39,089 nucleotides of DNA from Candidatus Lambdaproteobacteria bacterium RIFOXYD2_FULL_50_16 (lineage in GTDB: Bacteria; SAR324; XYD2-FULL-50-16): assembly GCA_001783695.1 (NCBI GenBank), contig MFNE01000005.1, forward strand, positions 11,744 to 50,832, read 5' to 3'. Under the pieces are notes generated by a model. That model was not told the origin of the DNA and ran no database searches. It saw nothing but the letters and a program-made list of their open reading frames with translations. Both the position numbers and the translations under genes were made by a program. Below are positions 25,493 to 33,113 of the stretch, piece after piece (within the stretch, counting starts at the first letter, position 1; each line of letters begins with the position of its first letter).

Positions 25493-26257
25493 ATGGCTCG
25501 AAAATGTATTATTGCTGGCAACTGGAAGATGAATCTCGATCCAGACCAGGGTTTTGAACTGATCGAAGGAATCAAAGCGGGATTTAAACCAAAGGCTAAT
25601 TTAGAGGTCGTGGTGATCCCCCCTATGCCCCTAGTGGCGCTAGCCGCCCATTGGGTGACCGATTCGACCCTTAGTTTGGGTGCCCAGACTAGTTCCTCGT
25701 TTCGCGACGGAGCCCACACAGGTGACACCAGCCCCGAGTTACTGCGGATTTTAGGCTGTCGTTATGCCCTAAGTGGCCACTCTGAACGCCGTGGCGACCA
25801 CCATGAATCTGACGCCCAAGTGGCCGCCCAGGCCAAAGCCCAGGTTGAAGCTGGGCTTAAAACCATTGTCTGTTGCGGCGAATCGCTTCAAGAACGCGAA
25901 GCAGGCGTACATATCAATAAAATTAAAAATCAGATCGGAATCATTTACGACACCCTACCCCCTGAATATTGGGGCGAGGTGAGCATTGCCTACGAACCGA
26001 TTTGGGCGATTGGCACTGGCAAAACCGCCAGCCCTGTACAGGCCCAAGAGATCCACAAAATGATCCGCGACCATATTGAATCCAAGGCCGGTGCCCAAGT
26101 GGCCCGCTCAACGGCGATCCTGTATGGCGGCAGCGTAAAAGGGTCTAATGCTAAAGAATTGTTGGGCCAGCCGGACATCGACGGCGCCCTAGTTGGCGGT
26201 GCCAGCTTAAAGGCCGATGACTTTTCCCAGATTATCCAAGCTTACGAGGTTTCATGA
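25493..26257 (+). CDS. tpiA: Triosephosphate isomerase
   Basis: This enzyme interconverts dihydroxyacetone phosphate and glyceraldehyde-3-phosphate. The protein has 254 residues with catalytic Lys in GNWKMNLD, His in YALSGHSERR and Glu in YEPIWAIGTGK, plus the phosphate loop LYGGSVKGSNAKEL and DGALVGGASLK. The ATG at 25493 is one base after the pgk stop, with GGAG about 8 bases upstream; a longer in-frame start inside pgk is rejected. secG overlaps its stop (ATGA). Confidence 0.97.
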   Translation: MARKCIIAGNWKMNLDPDQGFELIEGIKAGFKPKANLEVVVIPPMPLVALAAHWVTDSTLSLGAQTSSSFRDGAHTGDTSPELLRILGCRYALSGHSERRGDHHESDAQVAAQAKAQVEAGLKTIVCCGESLQEREAGVHINKIKNQIGIIYDTLPPEYWGEVSIAYEPIWAIGTGKTASPVQAQEIHKMIRDHIESKAGAQVARSTAILYGGSVKGSNAKELLGQPDIDGALVGGASLKADDFSQIIQAYEVS

Positions 26258-26691
26258 ACGGTTTTTTGATTGCTCTACACGTATTGGTTTGTTTTTGTAT
26301 TATTTTCGCCGTTTTATTACAGGTTGGCCGTGGTGCCGAACTGGGTGCGGCCTTTGGTTCAATGGGTCAAGCCAATGCTTCTCGCGGGCAAGCCAGCTTA
26401 ATGGGCAAATTTACCACGGTCATCGCCTTTTTGTTTATGTTGACCAGTTTCTTTTTAACCTACCAAACCAGCAACCAGACCCGTTCTAGTGTTTTGGAAA
26501 AGGTAGAAGCTCAAGAGTCTATGCCTGCGCCAGCGCCCGTTGAGGATGCAGCCCAAAAAATGGTGCCCCAAACCGAGCCGATTGAAATGCCCCAAGGGCC
26601 GGCTCCGGTTACCGAGCCCATCCCTGGTGCCCCGCTTAATGAAACCGCTGCTCCCCTAGCGCCAACCTCCCCAGCCAGTCCGGCTCATTAG
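26254..26691 (+). CDS. secG: Preprotein translocase subunit SecG
   Basis: SecG is the small accessory subunit of the SecYEG channel. The N-terminal 75 residues hold two membrane helices (about 2-22 and 52-72) flanking the conserved loop LLQVGRGAELGAAFG. The protein is 145 residues, longer than many SecG, with a Pro/Ala/Glu-rich tail from about residue 85. The ATG overlaps the tpiA stop. The gene order tpiA-secG is common in bacteria. Confidence 0.93.
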   Translation: MNGFLIALHVLVCFCIIFAVLLQVGRGAELGAAFGSMGQANASRGQASLMGKFTTVIAFLFMLTSFFLTYQTSNQTRSSVLEKVEAQESMPAPAPVEDAAQKMVPQTEPIEMPQGPAPVTEPIPGAPLNETAAPLAPTSPASPAH

Positions 26692-26694
26692 GTC

Positions 26695-27006
26695 TTGGTT
26701 AAGCTGATTTGTTATTGTCCGCCTGAAGCTGAAGAGTTAATTCTTCAAACTTTGGGCGACTTAGGGGTAGGTCAGTTTGGTCTTTATGACCATTGGTCAC
26801 TATCTTCGGAGGTGACCGAGACTTTCCGCCCCTTAGAAGGGGCCAACCCCAGTAAGGGCAAACTAGGCCGCCTCTCTAGGGTGCAAAGCCGCCGCCTGGA
26901 ATTCCAATGTGCTAAGGCCGATTATCTTAGGTTGGTAGAGGCCATCAAACAGGTCCATCCCTACCAAACCCCGGCCATTGAGGTTTGGGCACTGCTTTAT
27001 CCCTGA
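26695..27006 (+). CDS. NIF3/YqfO-type (COG3323-like) small protein
   Basis: A 103-residue protein starting at a TTG three bases after secG. It fits the stand-alone form of the domain inserted in YqfO/NIF3 proteins, structurally like CutA: KLICYCPPEAEELILQTLGD, GVGQFGLYDHWS, TFRPLEGANPSKGKLGRLS, RLEFQCAKADYLRLVEAIKQ and HPYQTPAIEVW. The hallmark GAN-P and HPYxxPA motifs are clear. The function of the family is poorly defined; metal binding has been suggested. No ATG is available that keeps the conserved N-terminus, so TTG is accepted although the Shine-Dalgarno is weak. Confidence 0.85.
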   Translation: MVKLICYCPPEAEELILQTLGDLGVGQFGLYDHWSLSSEVTETFRPLEGANPSKGKLGRLSRVQSRRLEFQCAKADYLRLVEAIKQVHPYQTPAIEVWALLYP

Positions 27007-27087
27007 AAAAATCTGTTTTGACTGTCTTTGGCTTGCGTAAACGAGGCCAAACGGGCTAGGTTTCAAAACCGAAGACAGGGAGGTTTT

Positions 27088-27369
27088 ATGTGTTTCGAAA
27101 TGGGCGTCTTTAACGAGCTTGAGTCTGAGCTTAAGCGGTTGATTGTTCTAACCCTAGAGCTTGAAGACCTAACCCCTGAAGAAATCAATTCAGAGGATCC
27201 TCTCTTTGGGGACGGGTTGGGTTTGGATACGATTGATGCCTTAGAACTGGGCCTAGCCCTGCAAAAGACCTATGGCCTGCGTTTGGCCCCCAACCTTGCT
27301 GGAACGGCTAGTCCCTTTTATTCGGTCGCCAAACTCGCCGAGACGGTCGCTCGGCACCAAACCTGCTGA
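27088..27369 (+). CDS. Acyl carrier protein-like, aryl-polyene type, with Thr instead of Ser
   Basis: A 93-residue ACP fold protein: ELESELKRLIVLTLELEDLT, then EEINSEDPLFGDGLGLDTID, then ALELGLALQKTYGLRL and a closing SVAKLAETVARH helix. The GDGLGLDxIDALELGLALQ signature is that of carrier proteins from aryl-polyene-type fatty acid clusters. The residue that normally carries 4'-phosphopantetheine is Thr48 (ACG codon), not Ser, so normal holo-ACP formation is doubtful. GGGAGG 5 bases before ATG 27088 fixes the start; an upstream in-frame extension to 27028 is less likely. The LolA-like gene overlaps its stop (TGATG), as LolA genes often follow ACP genes in aryl-polyene clusters, but no ketosynthase or other cluster gene is here. 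Confidence 0.82.
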   Translation: MCFEMGVFNELESELKRLIVLTLELEDLTPEEINSEDPLFGDGLGLDTIDALELGLALQKTYGLRLAPNLAGTASPFYSVAKLAETVARHQTC

Positions 27370-28043
27370 TGTCTGTGCGCCTTTGGGCGATTTTATTGCT
27401 CCTGCTTCCCCTGTTGGCTTTCGCCCAAGAACCGGTACCTGATCCCTTTAAACCGCAACCGGTGGATCTAGCTAAACCAGCCCCAGTTCTTGAAGAAGTG
27501 GTGGCGCGTTTGGTTAAAGCCAAAGCCTTTGAGGCTAACTTTCTGCTCACCCGCTATCCCAAAGACGGCTCCCGCCCCCAAAAAATTCGAGGCCGTTTGG
27601 TTTTTGATAACAACCTGGGACTTTTATGGCAGGTTCAAGAGCCCGCCCGCGAGAACTTATGGCTCTCGGTTTCAGGGCTTTATCGCCTTACTAGCCAAGG
27701 CCCAGAATTGATTGGCCCAGACCCCGGTATTTTACCCTTGCTCCAGGACCTAGCCTCCGCGCGGCTGGACAAATTGTCCCAGTCGGCCAGTCTGACCTTT
27801 GGTGAATCCAAGGAAGAATGGGAACTGACCGCTAAATCGAGTAACGGTCCGGCATACGAGCTTTTTTCCTCGGTAAAGGTAAGGGGTAACCGGGCGGTGA
27901 TTTTTTGGATTCAAATAGAAAGAAAAGAGGGGGAAATCCTCTCCCTGCGCCTTTATAATCTCCAGCGATTTCCCGAAAGTATGGACAAGGCCCGTTTCTT
28001 TTTTATACAGCGCCGAGTCTTAGATTCGCTGCTTAGCCACTAA
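27369..28043 (+). CDS. LolA-like periplasmic protein
   Basis: A 224-residue exported protein. The signal peptide is residues 1-19 (LLLLLPLLAFAQ, cleavage probably after AFA). The mature part has the LolA-like pattern: VVARLVKAKAFEANFLLTRY, KIRGRLVFDNNLGLLWQVQE, PARENLWLSVSGLYRL and a later strand-rich half. LolA carries lipoproteins across the periplasm; this protein belongs to the LolA-related group associated with lipid or polyene clusters rather than being the clear housekeeping LolA. It overlaps the ACP-like gene, so both are made together. Confidence 0.75.
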   Translation: MSVRLWAILLLLLPLLAFAQEPVPDPFKPQPVDLAKPAPVLEEVVARLVKAKAFEANFLLTRYPKDGSRPQKIRGRLVFDNNLGLLWQVQEPARENLWLSVSGLYRLTSQGPELIGPDPGILPLLQDLASARLDKLSQSASLTFGESKEEWELTAKSSNGPAYELFSSVKVRGNRAVIFWIQIERKEGEILSLRLYNLQRFPESMDKARFFFIQRRVLDSLLSH

Positions 28044-28076
28044 AGCCCATTGAGGGATAGCCTTGTTTCTAGGGTT

Positions 28077-28105
28077 TTGTTAGGATAGGCTCAACCTATT
28101 ATAAG
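28077..28105 (+). promoter_or_regulatory. Sigma-70-type promoter before the small membrane protein
   Basis: TTGTTA at 28077-28082 and TATAAG at 28100-28105 are separated by exactly 17 bases. The start codon is 20 bases further with GGAG 5 bases before it. The small inverted repeat ATAGG-ctcaa-CCTAT lies in the spacer and could be an operator. Confidence 0.55.
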
Positions 28106-28125
28106 TAAACAGGATTGGAGTTTTT

Positions 28126-28389
28126 ATGGACCCTTGGGGCTGGTTGGATCAAGTTGCCCAAGTCGCGATCGTGCTATTAGGGGGGGGCTCGATCTGGTTG
28201 ATCGGGCGCAAGGAATCTTGGATGCGCTGGGGATATATTGTTGGCCTGATCAGCCAGCCCTTTTGGTTCTGGGCAGCTTGGCGGGCTGAGCAATGGGGCC
28301 TATTCTTGCTTTGTTTTTGGTATCTCTACAGTTGGAGCCAGGGAATTTGGAATTATTGGTTTAAACCAGCCTGTCCGAAGCCAGATTAG
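28126..28389 (+). CDS. Small tryptophan-rich membrane protein
   Basis: An 87-residue protein with about three membrane segments (residues 8-26, 33-52 and 57-75). It has 15 or so Trp, unusual for its size, and motifs IWLIGRKESWMRWGYIVGLI and QPFWFWAAWRAEQWG. The arrangement is loosely reminiscent of one repeat unit of PnuC-type vitamin transporters, a resemblance noted by eye only. It has its own promoter and a good Shine-Dalgarno. The Omp85 gene starts on the base after its stop. Confidence 0.65.
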   Translation: MDPWGWLDQVAQVAIVLLGGGSIWLIGRKESWMRWGYIVGLISQPFWFWAAWRAEQWGLFLLCFWYLYSWSQGIWNYWFKPACPKPD

Positions 28390-29517
28390 ATGAAACGTTT
28401 GTTGCTTCTTTTACTTTTTTTACTATTGGCCTCGGATCTGTTTGCCCTAATCCCAGATCGGCGTAGATTATTTGAAGATCGCGAAGAAAATGTTTATATG
28501 TTGATTCCCGCTATCGCCAGCCTTCCTGGGTTGGGGTTATTTGCTGGGGTCTTAGGCAGCTTTTCTAACATAGGGGGTAGCGGGATTGACGCGGCAGTGA
28601 CCGAAGCCAATACCTTCGGCTCACAATCGGATATTCACATTCGGGCCTATGCACTGCGCGAAGTGCCCCTTTTTATCAACGGTTTGACCGTCGAATATTG
28701 GTTTGGGGATATTAAATTCGCCGATTTTTACACCTATCTTCCTGGGCGCGATTCCCCTGACTTTGTGATCCCCCAAACGGGCAAGTTTAAATATTACTTC
28801 CTGCGCCCAGCCTACCGACTTTGGCAAAGGCGAATAAACCTTACTTATAATTTGGTCTTTTTTAAGGGCTTTGGGGTCAATGGCGAGGGGGAAGAGGCCT
28901 TGGCCGCTAGCCACAGCGCCTCACTCGATTTTCTGCTCGACCTGACTGACGACTGGGTGGACCCTCGGCGAGGGATTCGGATGGGATATTCCCAAAAACT
29001 ACCAGCCCCCACCAAGTCGGTTTTAGGAAAAAATTCAGAAAATTCCATTCAAGGATACGATCAAGAGCTAACGTCTAAGTCATACAATCTTGGGCTATAT
29101 ATCCCCTTCGGCAACCAAGCGACCTTGGCTTTGTATGAAGAGCGTTTTTTGACTACCGGTGGCGAAGACTCGGGGCAGGTGGTTTCGGGGGGTAGTCTGC
29201 GTTTGCGGGGTTATCCAGCAGGTCGGTGGTCGGACCGTTTTGGGGATACTAAAATCGCGGAATTTCGCTACAATATCCCGATAAACTACCAGATCGATTC
29301 GATTTTCGCCAAGGGTCGCCTTGACGACCTTCAGTGGGCACTTTTTTATGAAGAAGGGCAGGTCTCTCCGCTAAATGACCGTCAACTTAAAGAAAATCTC
29401 CACCAAAGCAGTGGGGTTGGGCTACGAGCTCTGATTGACGCCATCGTCCTTCGTTTGGATGTAGCCACCTCTGAAGCAGGCTTTCAAACCCATCTAACCA
29501 TTGACCATGCCTTTTAA
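28390..29517 (+). CDS. Omp85/BamA-like outer membrane beta-barrel without POTRA domains
   Basis: A 375-residue exported protein with a signal peptide (LLLLLLFLLLASDLFA, cleavage near residue 19). The rest is alternating strand pattern. The C-terminal half carries DDWVDPRRGIRMGYS, a typical surface-antigen strand, and the lid-loop motif GGSLRLRGYPAGRWSDR with Arg-Gly-Tyr, then GDTKIAEFRYNIPI, and the chain ends in Phe as outer membrane proteins do. It is too short to hold both POTRA repeats and a full barrel; the N-terminal 100 residues show no POTRA. Family members insert or secrete proteins or lipids. The stop overlaps the lipoprotein gene. Confidence 0.82.
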   Translation: MKRLLLLLLFLLLASDLFALIPDRRRLFEDREENVYMLIPAIASLPGLGLFAGVLGSFSNIGGSGIDAAVTEANTFGSQSDIHIRAYALREVPLFINGLTVEYWFGDIKFADFYTYLPGRDSPDFVIPQTGKFKYYFLRPAYRLWQRRINLTYNLVFFKGFGVNGEGEEALAASHSASLDFLLDLTDDWVDPRRGIRMGYSQKLPAPTKSVLGKNSENSIQGYDQELTSKSYNLGLYIPFGNQATLALYEERFLTTGGEDSGQVVSGGSLRLRGYPAGRWSDRFGDTKIAEFRYNIPINYQIDSIFAKGRLDDLQWALFYEEGQVSPLNDRQLKENLHQSSGVGLRALIDAIVLRLDVATSEAGFQTHLTIDHAF

Positions 29518-30073
29518 AAAAATGCTTATTGCGGGATTGCTGTTCTGGCTTTTAGGCTGCGGAGCGAGCGCACCGGTTCAAGAAGAAAAGGCACCCCTAG
29601 GCTCGGGCTCAAGTAGCCCGGCGACCAGTTCTAGCCTAGTTACCCAATTGATCACCCGCACTAACGGTGAAAATCTGGGTATCTTTAGTTATGACACCCA
29701 ATATTTTACCCCCATTTACCTGGCCGACTCTTCCACGGACGCGGCCTTTGTGGTATTGGTGAACGTTGACTTTAGCTTACAGGTCACGCTAAGTAGGGCA
29801 CTAGGTCGCCCAGACACCCTCTGTCGCTACCTGCCCGCAGTCTTAGCGCGAGACCAAAAGTTTGAAATAGGCAAGGCTGGTTTTAAGACCAATGATCTTG
29901 GCCAGGACCTTTACCACACCTCGGCCAGTCTAGCTTCGGACTACCGCTCCTTTTACTGCGGTGAACTAGCCCCCGGCTCTGGGGTATTGATCACTGCCTT
30001 AGCCAATGATCCCATTCCCTTGGAATCTGGGCCGTTTTTTAGCCTACTTAACTCAATCGAGGCCTTTAAATGA
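29507..30073 (+). CDS. Putative lipoprotein
   Basis: A 188-residue protein with a lipoprotein signal: MPFKKMLIAGLLFWLLGCGA, where LLGC is the lipobox and Cys18 the acylation site. A Ser/Pro-rich linker follows, then a globular part with three further Cys, as in TLCRYLPAVLARD and RSFYCGELAPG; a disulfide is possible. The family was not recognised. ATG 29507 is preferred over the in-frame TTG at 29501 because it gives a compact signal. The gene begins inside the end of the Omp85 gene and its stop overlaps the pirin start, so it belongs to the same transcript. Confidence 0.78.
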   Translation: MPFKKMLIAGLLFWLLGCGASAPVQEEKAPLGSGSSSPATSSSLVTQLITRTNGENLGIFSYDTQYFTPIYLADSSTDAAFVVLVNVDFSLQVTLSRALGRPDTLCRYLPAVLARDQKFEIGKAGFKTNDLGQDLYHTSASLASDYRSFYCGELAPGSGVLITALANDPIPLESGPFFSLLNSIEAFK

Positions 30074-30768
30074 AACCCATTTTTTTTCCCTCCCAGAACC
30101 GCGGTTATTTTGACCACCAGTGGCTACAAACCTATCACAGCTTTAGCTTTGCTGAGTGGGTTGATCCCAATCGGATGGGATGGGGGGCTTTGCGGGTACT
30201 AAACGACGATATAATACAGGCGGGCCAAGGGTTTGGCACCCACGGGCACCGCGAAATGGAGATCGTCACCATCCTTTTAGAAGGGGAATTAGAGCACCAA
30301 GACTCGGTCGGACATCGGGAGGTCTTGCAGCCAGGGATGTTGCAACACATGACTGCGGGCACTGGTATCAGGCACAGCGAATTTAACGCCAGCAGCACCA
30401 ATCCCTTACGCTTATTACAGATCTGGATTTATCCAAACCAAAAAGACCTCAAGCCCGCTTATGAAACCTGCGACACCACTTGGCTAGAACCTACAGACCA
30501 ACTTTTTTTGGCCGCCGCACCCGAAGGCGGGGCTTTGGGCCTACACCAGGACGGGGCTTTATGGTTAGGCTGCCTGCTAAAGGGCAGCCTCGTTTCCCAC
30601 TCCTTAGCAAGTAACCGCACAGCCTATTTATTTGTGGCTGACGGAACTTTAGAGGTAGCCGGGCAGCCCCTTACCTCTGGCGATGCGATGGGATTTTTAG
30701 GCCCTGAGGAGATACAGATCAAGGTCTTGGAAAACTGCCGATTGGTCTTAAGTGATCTCCCCAAATAG
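30070..30768 (+). CDS. Pirin-family protein (YhhW type)
   Basis: A 232-residue bicupin. The N-terminal cupin has the pirin hallmarks YHSFSFAEWVDPNRMGWG, GTHGHREMEIVTILLEGELEHQDSVGH in sequence (metal His in GTHGH, then Glu/His), LQPGMLQHMTAGTGIRHSEFN and LRLLQIWIYPN. These keep the three His and one Glu of the iron site. YhhW-type pirins can act as quercetin 2,3-dioxygenases in vitro; the physiological role is unknown. The C-terminal cupin is degenerate as usual. It overlaps the lipoprotein stop (ATGA). Confidence 0.93.
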   Translation: MKPIFFPSQNRGYFDHQWLQTYHSFSFAEWVDPNRMGWGALRVLNDDIIQAGQGFGTHGHREMEIVTILLEGELEHQDSVGHREVLQPGMLQHMTAGTGIRHSEFNASSTNPLRLLQIWIYPNQKDLKPAYETCDTTWLEPTDQLFLAAAPEGGALGLHQDGALWLGCLLKGSLVSHSLASNRTAYLFVADGTLEVAGQPLTSGDAMGFLGPEEIQIKVLENCRLVLSDLPK

Positions 30769-30787
30769 GGCTAGGTTGGCCCTATTT
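30763..30787. terminator. Bidirectional terminator between pirin and CheY genes
   Basis: The arms 30763-30771 (aaatagggc) and 30779-30787 (gccctattt) are perfect complements around a 7-base loop. The AT ends of the stem give a U-rich 3' side on both strands. The left arm contains the pirin stop codon and the right arm reaches the CheY stop codon, so the hairpin serves two convergent genes. Confidence 0.7.
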
Positions 30788-31179
30788 TAAAGGGCTTCCC
30801 CTAATATCTTTTCGATTTTTTCGCCTAACGTGAAGGCGTCGAAGGGTTTGATAATATAACCCGAAATCCCCGCCTGGGCCGCTTCTAAGATATTGTCCTT
30901 TAATGCTTCAGCCGTTATCATGACCACGGGGACATGCCTCAACTTCGCCTCGGCTCTAATTTTTCTTAACAGTTCGATTCCGGTCATATTAGGCATCTGC
31001 CAATCTAACAGGACCAATTTATAACCAGGGTCCTGGCTCAACTTTTCAAACGCCTCGTTCCCATCACTTGCTTCTTCGAAATTATTAAAATGAAGATCTT
31101 GCAGCGATTTTTTAACTAAATGGCGAATGGGGGGGGAATCGTCAACAATCAAAATTTTAATGTTGCGGTCTGCTCGCAT
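30787..31179 (-). CDS. CheY-like single-domain response regulator
   Basis: A 130-residue receiver with VDDSPPIR, phospho-acceptor Asp59 (LLDWQMPNMTG), Thr in MITAEA and Lys in IIKPFD, all canonical for a CheY. There is no output domain. It overlaps the end of the TerB/DUF2225 gene by one base (TAATG), so the two proteins are probably made together and may work together. The divergent receptor-CheA fusion at 33114 is the closest kinase and could be its phosphodonor. Confidence 0.93.
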   Translation of the reverse strand: MRADRNIKILIVDDSPPIRHLVKKSLQDLHFNNFEEASDGNEAFEKLSQDPGYKLVLLDWQMPNMTGIELLRKIRAEAKLRHVPVVMITAEALKDNILEAAQAGISGYIIKPFDAFTLGEKIEKILGEAL

Positions 31180-32945
31180 TATCCCTCCTGCTCAGATGCG
31201 CTTGACGACACGAAGGCCTTCCGACGGAAACCTTCCAACTTGGTTTTGACCAACTCTTCTCGATCCTCAAAATCCCGTTTAACCCCACCCAACATCCCAG
31301 AAAATTGACTTTTTTCCTCTTGGGTCATGGAGGCAAACTTCTCGTCTTTGAGTTTTAAAAAGAAATTTAACAGACCACCAGCGGCCATTTTGTCGCCTTT
31401 ATATAGGGCAATCATGAATAACAATCTGGCAGACATCAAGGAATATCGGTTTTCCCGAGTGCTGGTTTGGAGCTTTTGGGCTAAGGCTTCGGCTTCAAAC
31501 AGTATTTTTTCCGCCTCTGTGGGTTGCCCCTCGCCCATTAATATCTCGGCCAAGGTTAGTTTTAAGGAAACCGGGGCCCACTGATTTAAACCCACTGGAT
31601 CGAACTGTTTGAGCGCTTCCGCCCCTTGAATCGCCACGCGATATAAGGATTTGACTTCGCTTAGGTTGGATTTTAGGGGGTCCCGTTCTTTGAGTAATCC
31701 CTCAAATGCTGTTTTGCGCCCATCAAGCCCTTTTCGCCAAAAATCTTGAAATTCACGCATCCCAAACACTTTTGGTTTAACCCCGCCCGTTTTAGGCTTA
31801 AACATTTCTTTTGCTGGACTAGCAAAGAGGCAACGAGGACAGAGGCTAATGCGGATTCGGTTAAAGTCCAAAAAATGGTCCGCCTTAGTCATGGGTTCCT
31901 TGTAATAAGGAATGCCAAAGAGGTTCGACATCGGTTTTTGGCTTTTCGGACGTAGCCGGTACACCTTGATTTCAAAGTCTTCCTCGCAAAACCAACAAGC
32001 TTGGTCCCGGTAGGTAAGACTGTTGTTAACTGGGTGATCGAGCCAGCGATCTTCACTTTTGGCCAGACTAGAGGCCCCATCGTTATCAAAGGCGGCCCCT
32101 TCGGTCATACTTTTTTTCTTTTGCCGCCAGGTGATCCCTTTTTTGAGCCAGTCAACCGCTTGATCCTCGACCCCTTGAGGCATATTGCAGACCCGGGCGT
32201 AGTCGCCAATAAAGACCAATTCTTTAGAGGAAAGCTCGTTCGTACTGATTACCCGCAATATTTCAAAAAATATCTGATAAATGGTTTCGTTATTTAGGCC
32301 AGGAGGGCTTAAGAGGCTAGGACGTAGTTTGTTTTTTACATAGCCTATAAGCCGTTGCACCTCTTTGGGATTGTCAATAAACACCATCGCGCGTTTCAAA
32401 ATACGCATTTGGATTTCATCGATTAATCCATCGATCATTATCGCCGAGATCAAGGCTTCTGCGTACCAAACCTTTTGCGGACCATCCATTTCATGTAGGG
32501 GCACCCTAGAATCATCTAAAGTGATTCCCTTGGGCAAAAGGTAGCGCTGTTCCTCTTGCCACGCCATGCCTTCTTCGGCCCAGTGGATCAGTTTGGCCCG
32601 GTACATCTTGGTAAATCCGAAGATATCAGAAAGTTGCTCTAGTAATTCCTTTTCCTCTTCGGCCAGGATCCAGTCGCAAATCATGATACCCATTATCTCC
32701 TGATAAATCACTGGCAAGACCTCTTTGGGCAGGCCTTCTGGTAGCGAAACAGGCACCACTTTTCTATCTTCTAACTTTTTGACAGAAAGTTTCTTTTGTA
32801 GAGGATCGTTTAGGCAGCTAACCAAACGGCTAAAATTTTCAAATTCAGGCATGGTGATCTCACCATCTGCCCAGATTGCGGCTACCGCCAGATCGACTAG
32901 CCAAACCTGTTGCTCTTCACTAAGCCGTTGCATTAAAGCTTTCAT
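31179..32945 (-). CDS. TerB-like and DUF2225 fusion protein
   Basis: A 588-residue cytosolic protein. The N-terminal part (about 1-280) holds two or more TerB-like helical units: AVAAIWADGEITMPEFENF, IMICDWILAEEEKELLEQL and ALISAIMIDGLIDEIQMRIL. The centre (about 310-480) resembles DUF2225, with two zinc-knuckle pairs Cys317/Cys320 (ACWFCEEDFEI) and Cys369/Cys372 (LCPRCLF). The remainder is helical and TPR-like (LNQWAPVSLKLTLAEILMG). TerB domains occur in stress and surveillance proteins and often bind metal through acidic residues; DUF2225 has no settled role. The CheY gene overlaps it. GAGGGG lies close before the ATG. Confidence 0.72.
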   Translation of the reverse strand: MKALMQRLSEEQQVWLVDLAVAAIWADGEITMPEFENFSRLVSCLNDPLQKKLSVKKLEDRKVVPVSLPEGLPKEVLPVIYQEIMGIMICDWILAEEEKELLEQLSDIFGFTKMYRAKLIHWAEEGMAWQEEQRYLLPKGITLDDSRVPLHEMDGPQKVWYAEALISAIMIDGLIDEIQMRILKRAMVFIDNPKEVQRLIGYVKNKLRPSLLSPPGLNNETIYQIFFEILRVISTNELSSKELVFIGDYARVCNMPQGVEDQAVDWLKKGITWRQKKKSMTEGAAFDNDGASSLAKSEDRWLDHPVNNSLTYRDQACWFCEEDFEIKVYRLRPKSQKPMSNLFGIPYYKEPMTKADHFLDFNRIRISLCPRCLFASPAKEMFKPKTGGVKPKVFGMREFQDFWRKGLDGRKTAFEGLLKERDPLKSNLSEVKSLYRVAIQGAEALKQFDPVGLNQWAPVSLKLTLAEILMGEGQPTEAEKILFEAEALAQKLQTSTRENRYSLMSARLLFMIALYKGDKMAAGGLLNFFLKLKDEKFASMTQEEKSQFSGMLGGVKRDFEDREELVKTKLEGFRRKAFVSSSASEQEG

Positions 32946-33058
32946 ATCCCCTCGAATCTCCAGTATTGGGTAAACCAGCTCCTGGGCAATGCACAGAGCT
33001 TACCTATTAAACAAAAAATGAGCAATCTGCTTAAAATCCTAAGGTATTCAAGCAAGGA

Positions 33059-33087
33059 TTGTCTTCTGAGGTAGATTCTGTTAAGAA
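33059..33087 (+). promoter_or_regulatory. Weak candidate promoter for the receptor-CheA gene
   Basis: TTGTCT at 33059-33064 and TAAGAA at 33082-33087 are 17 bases apart, with a TG just before the -10 that suggests an extended -10. The match is poor and the site lies in the 168-base divergent gap shared with the TerB/DUF2225 gene. Confidence 0.25.
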
Positions 33088-33113
33088 TAAACCCGCGAAG
33101 ATGAGGGGTTGGG

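Noticed and set aside
25186-25728. 180-codon minus-strand ORF across pgk and tpiA
   Set aside because: It is antisense to two clear glycolytic genes and has no recognisable protein pattern.
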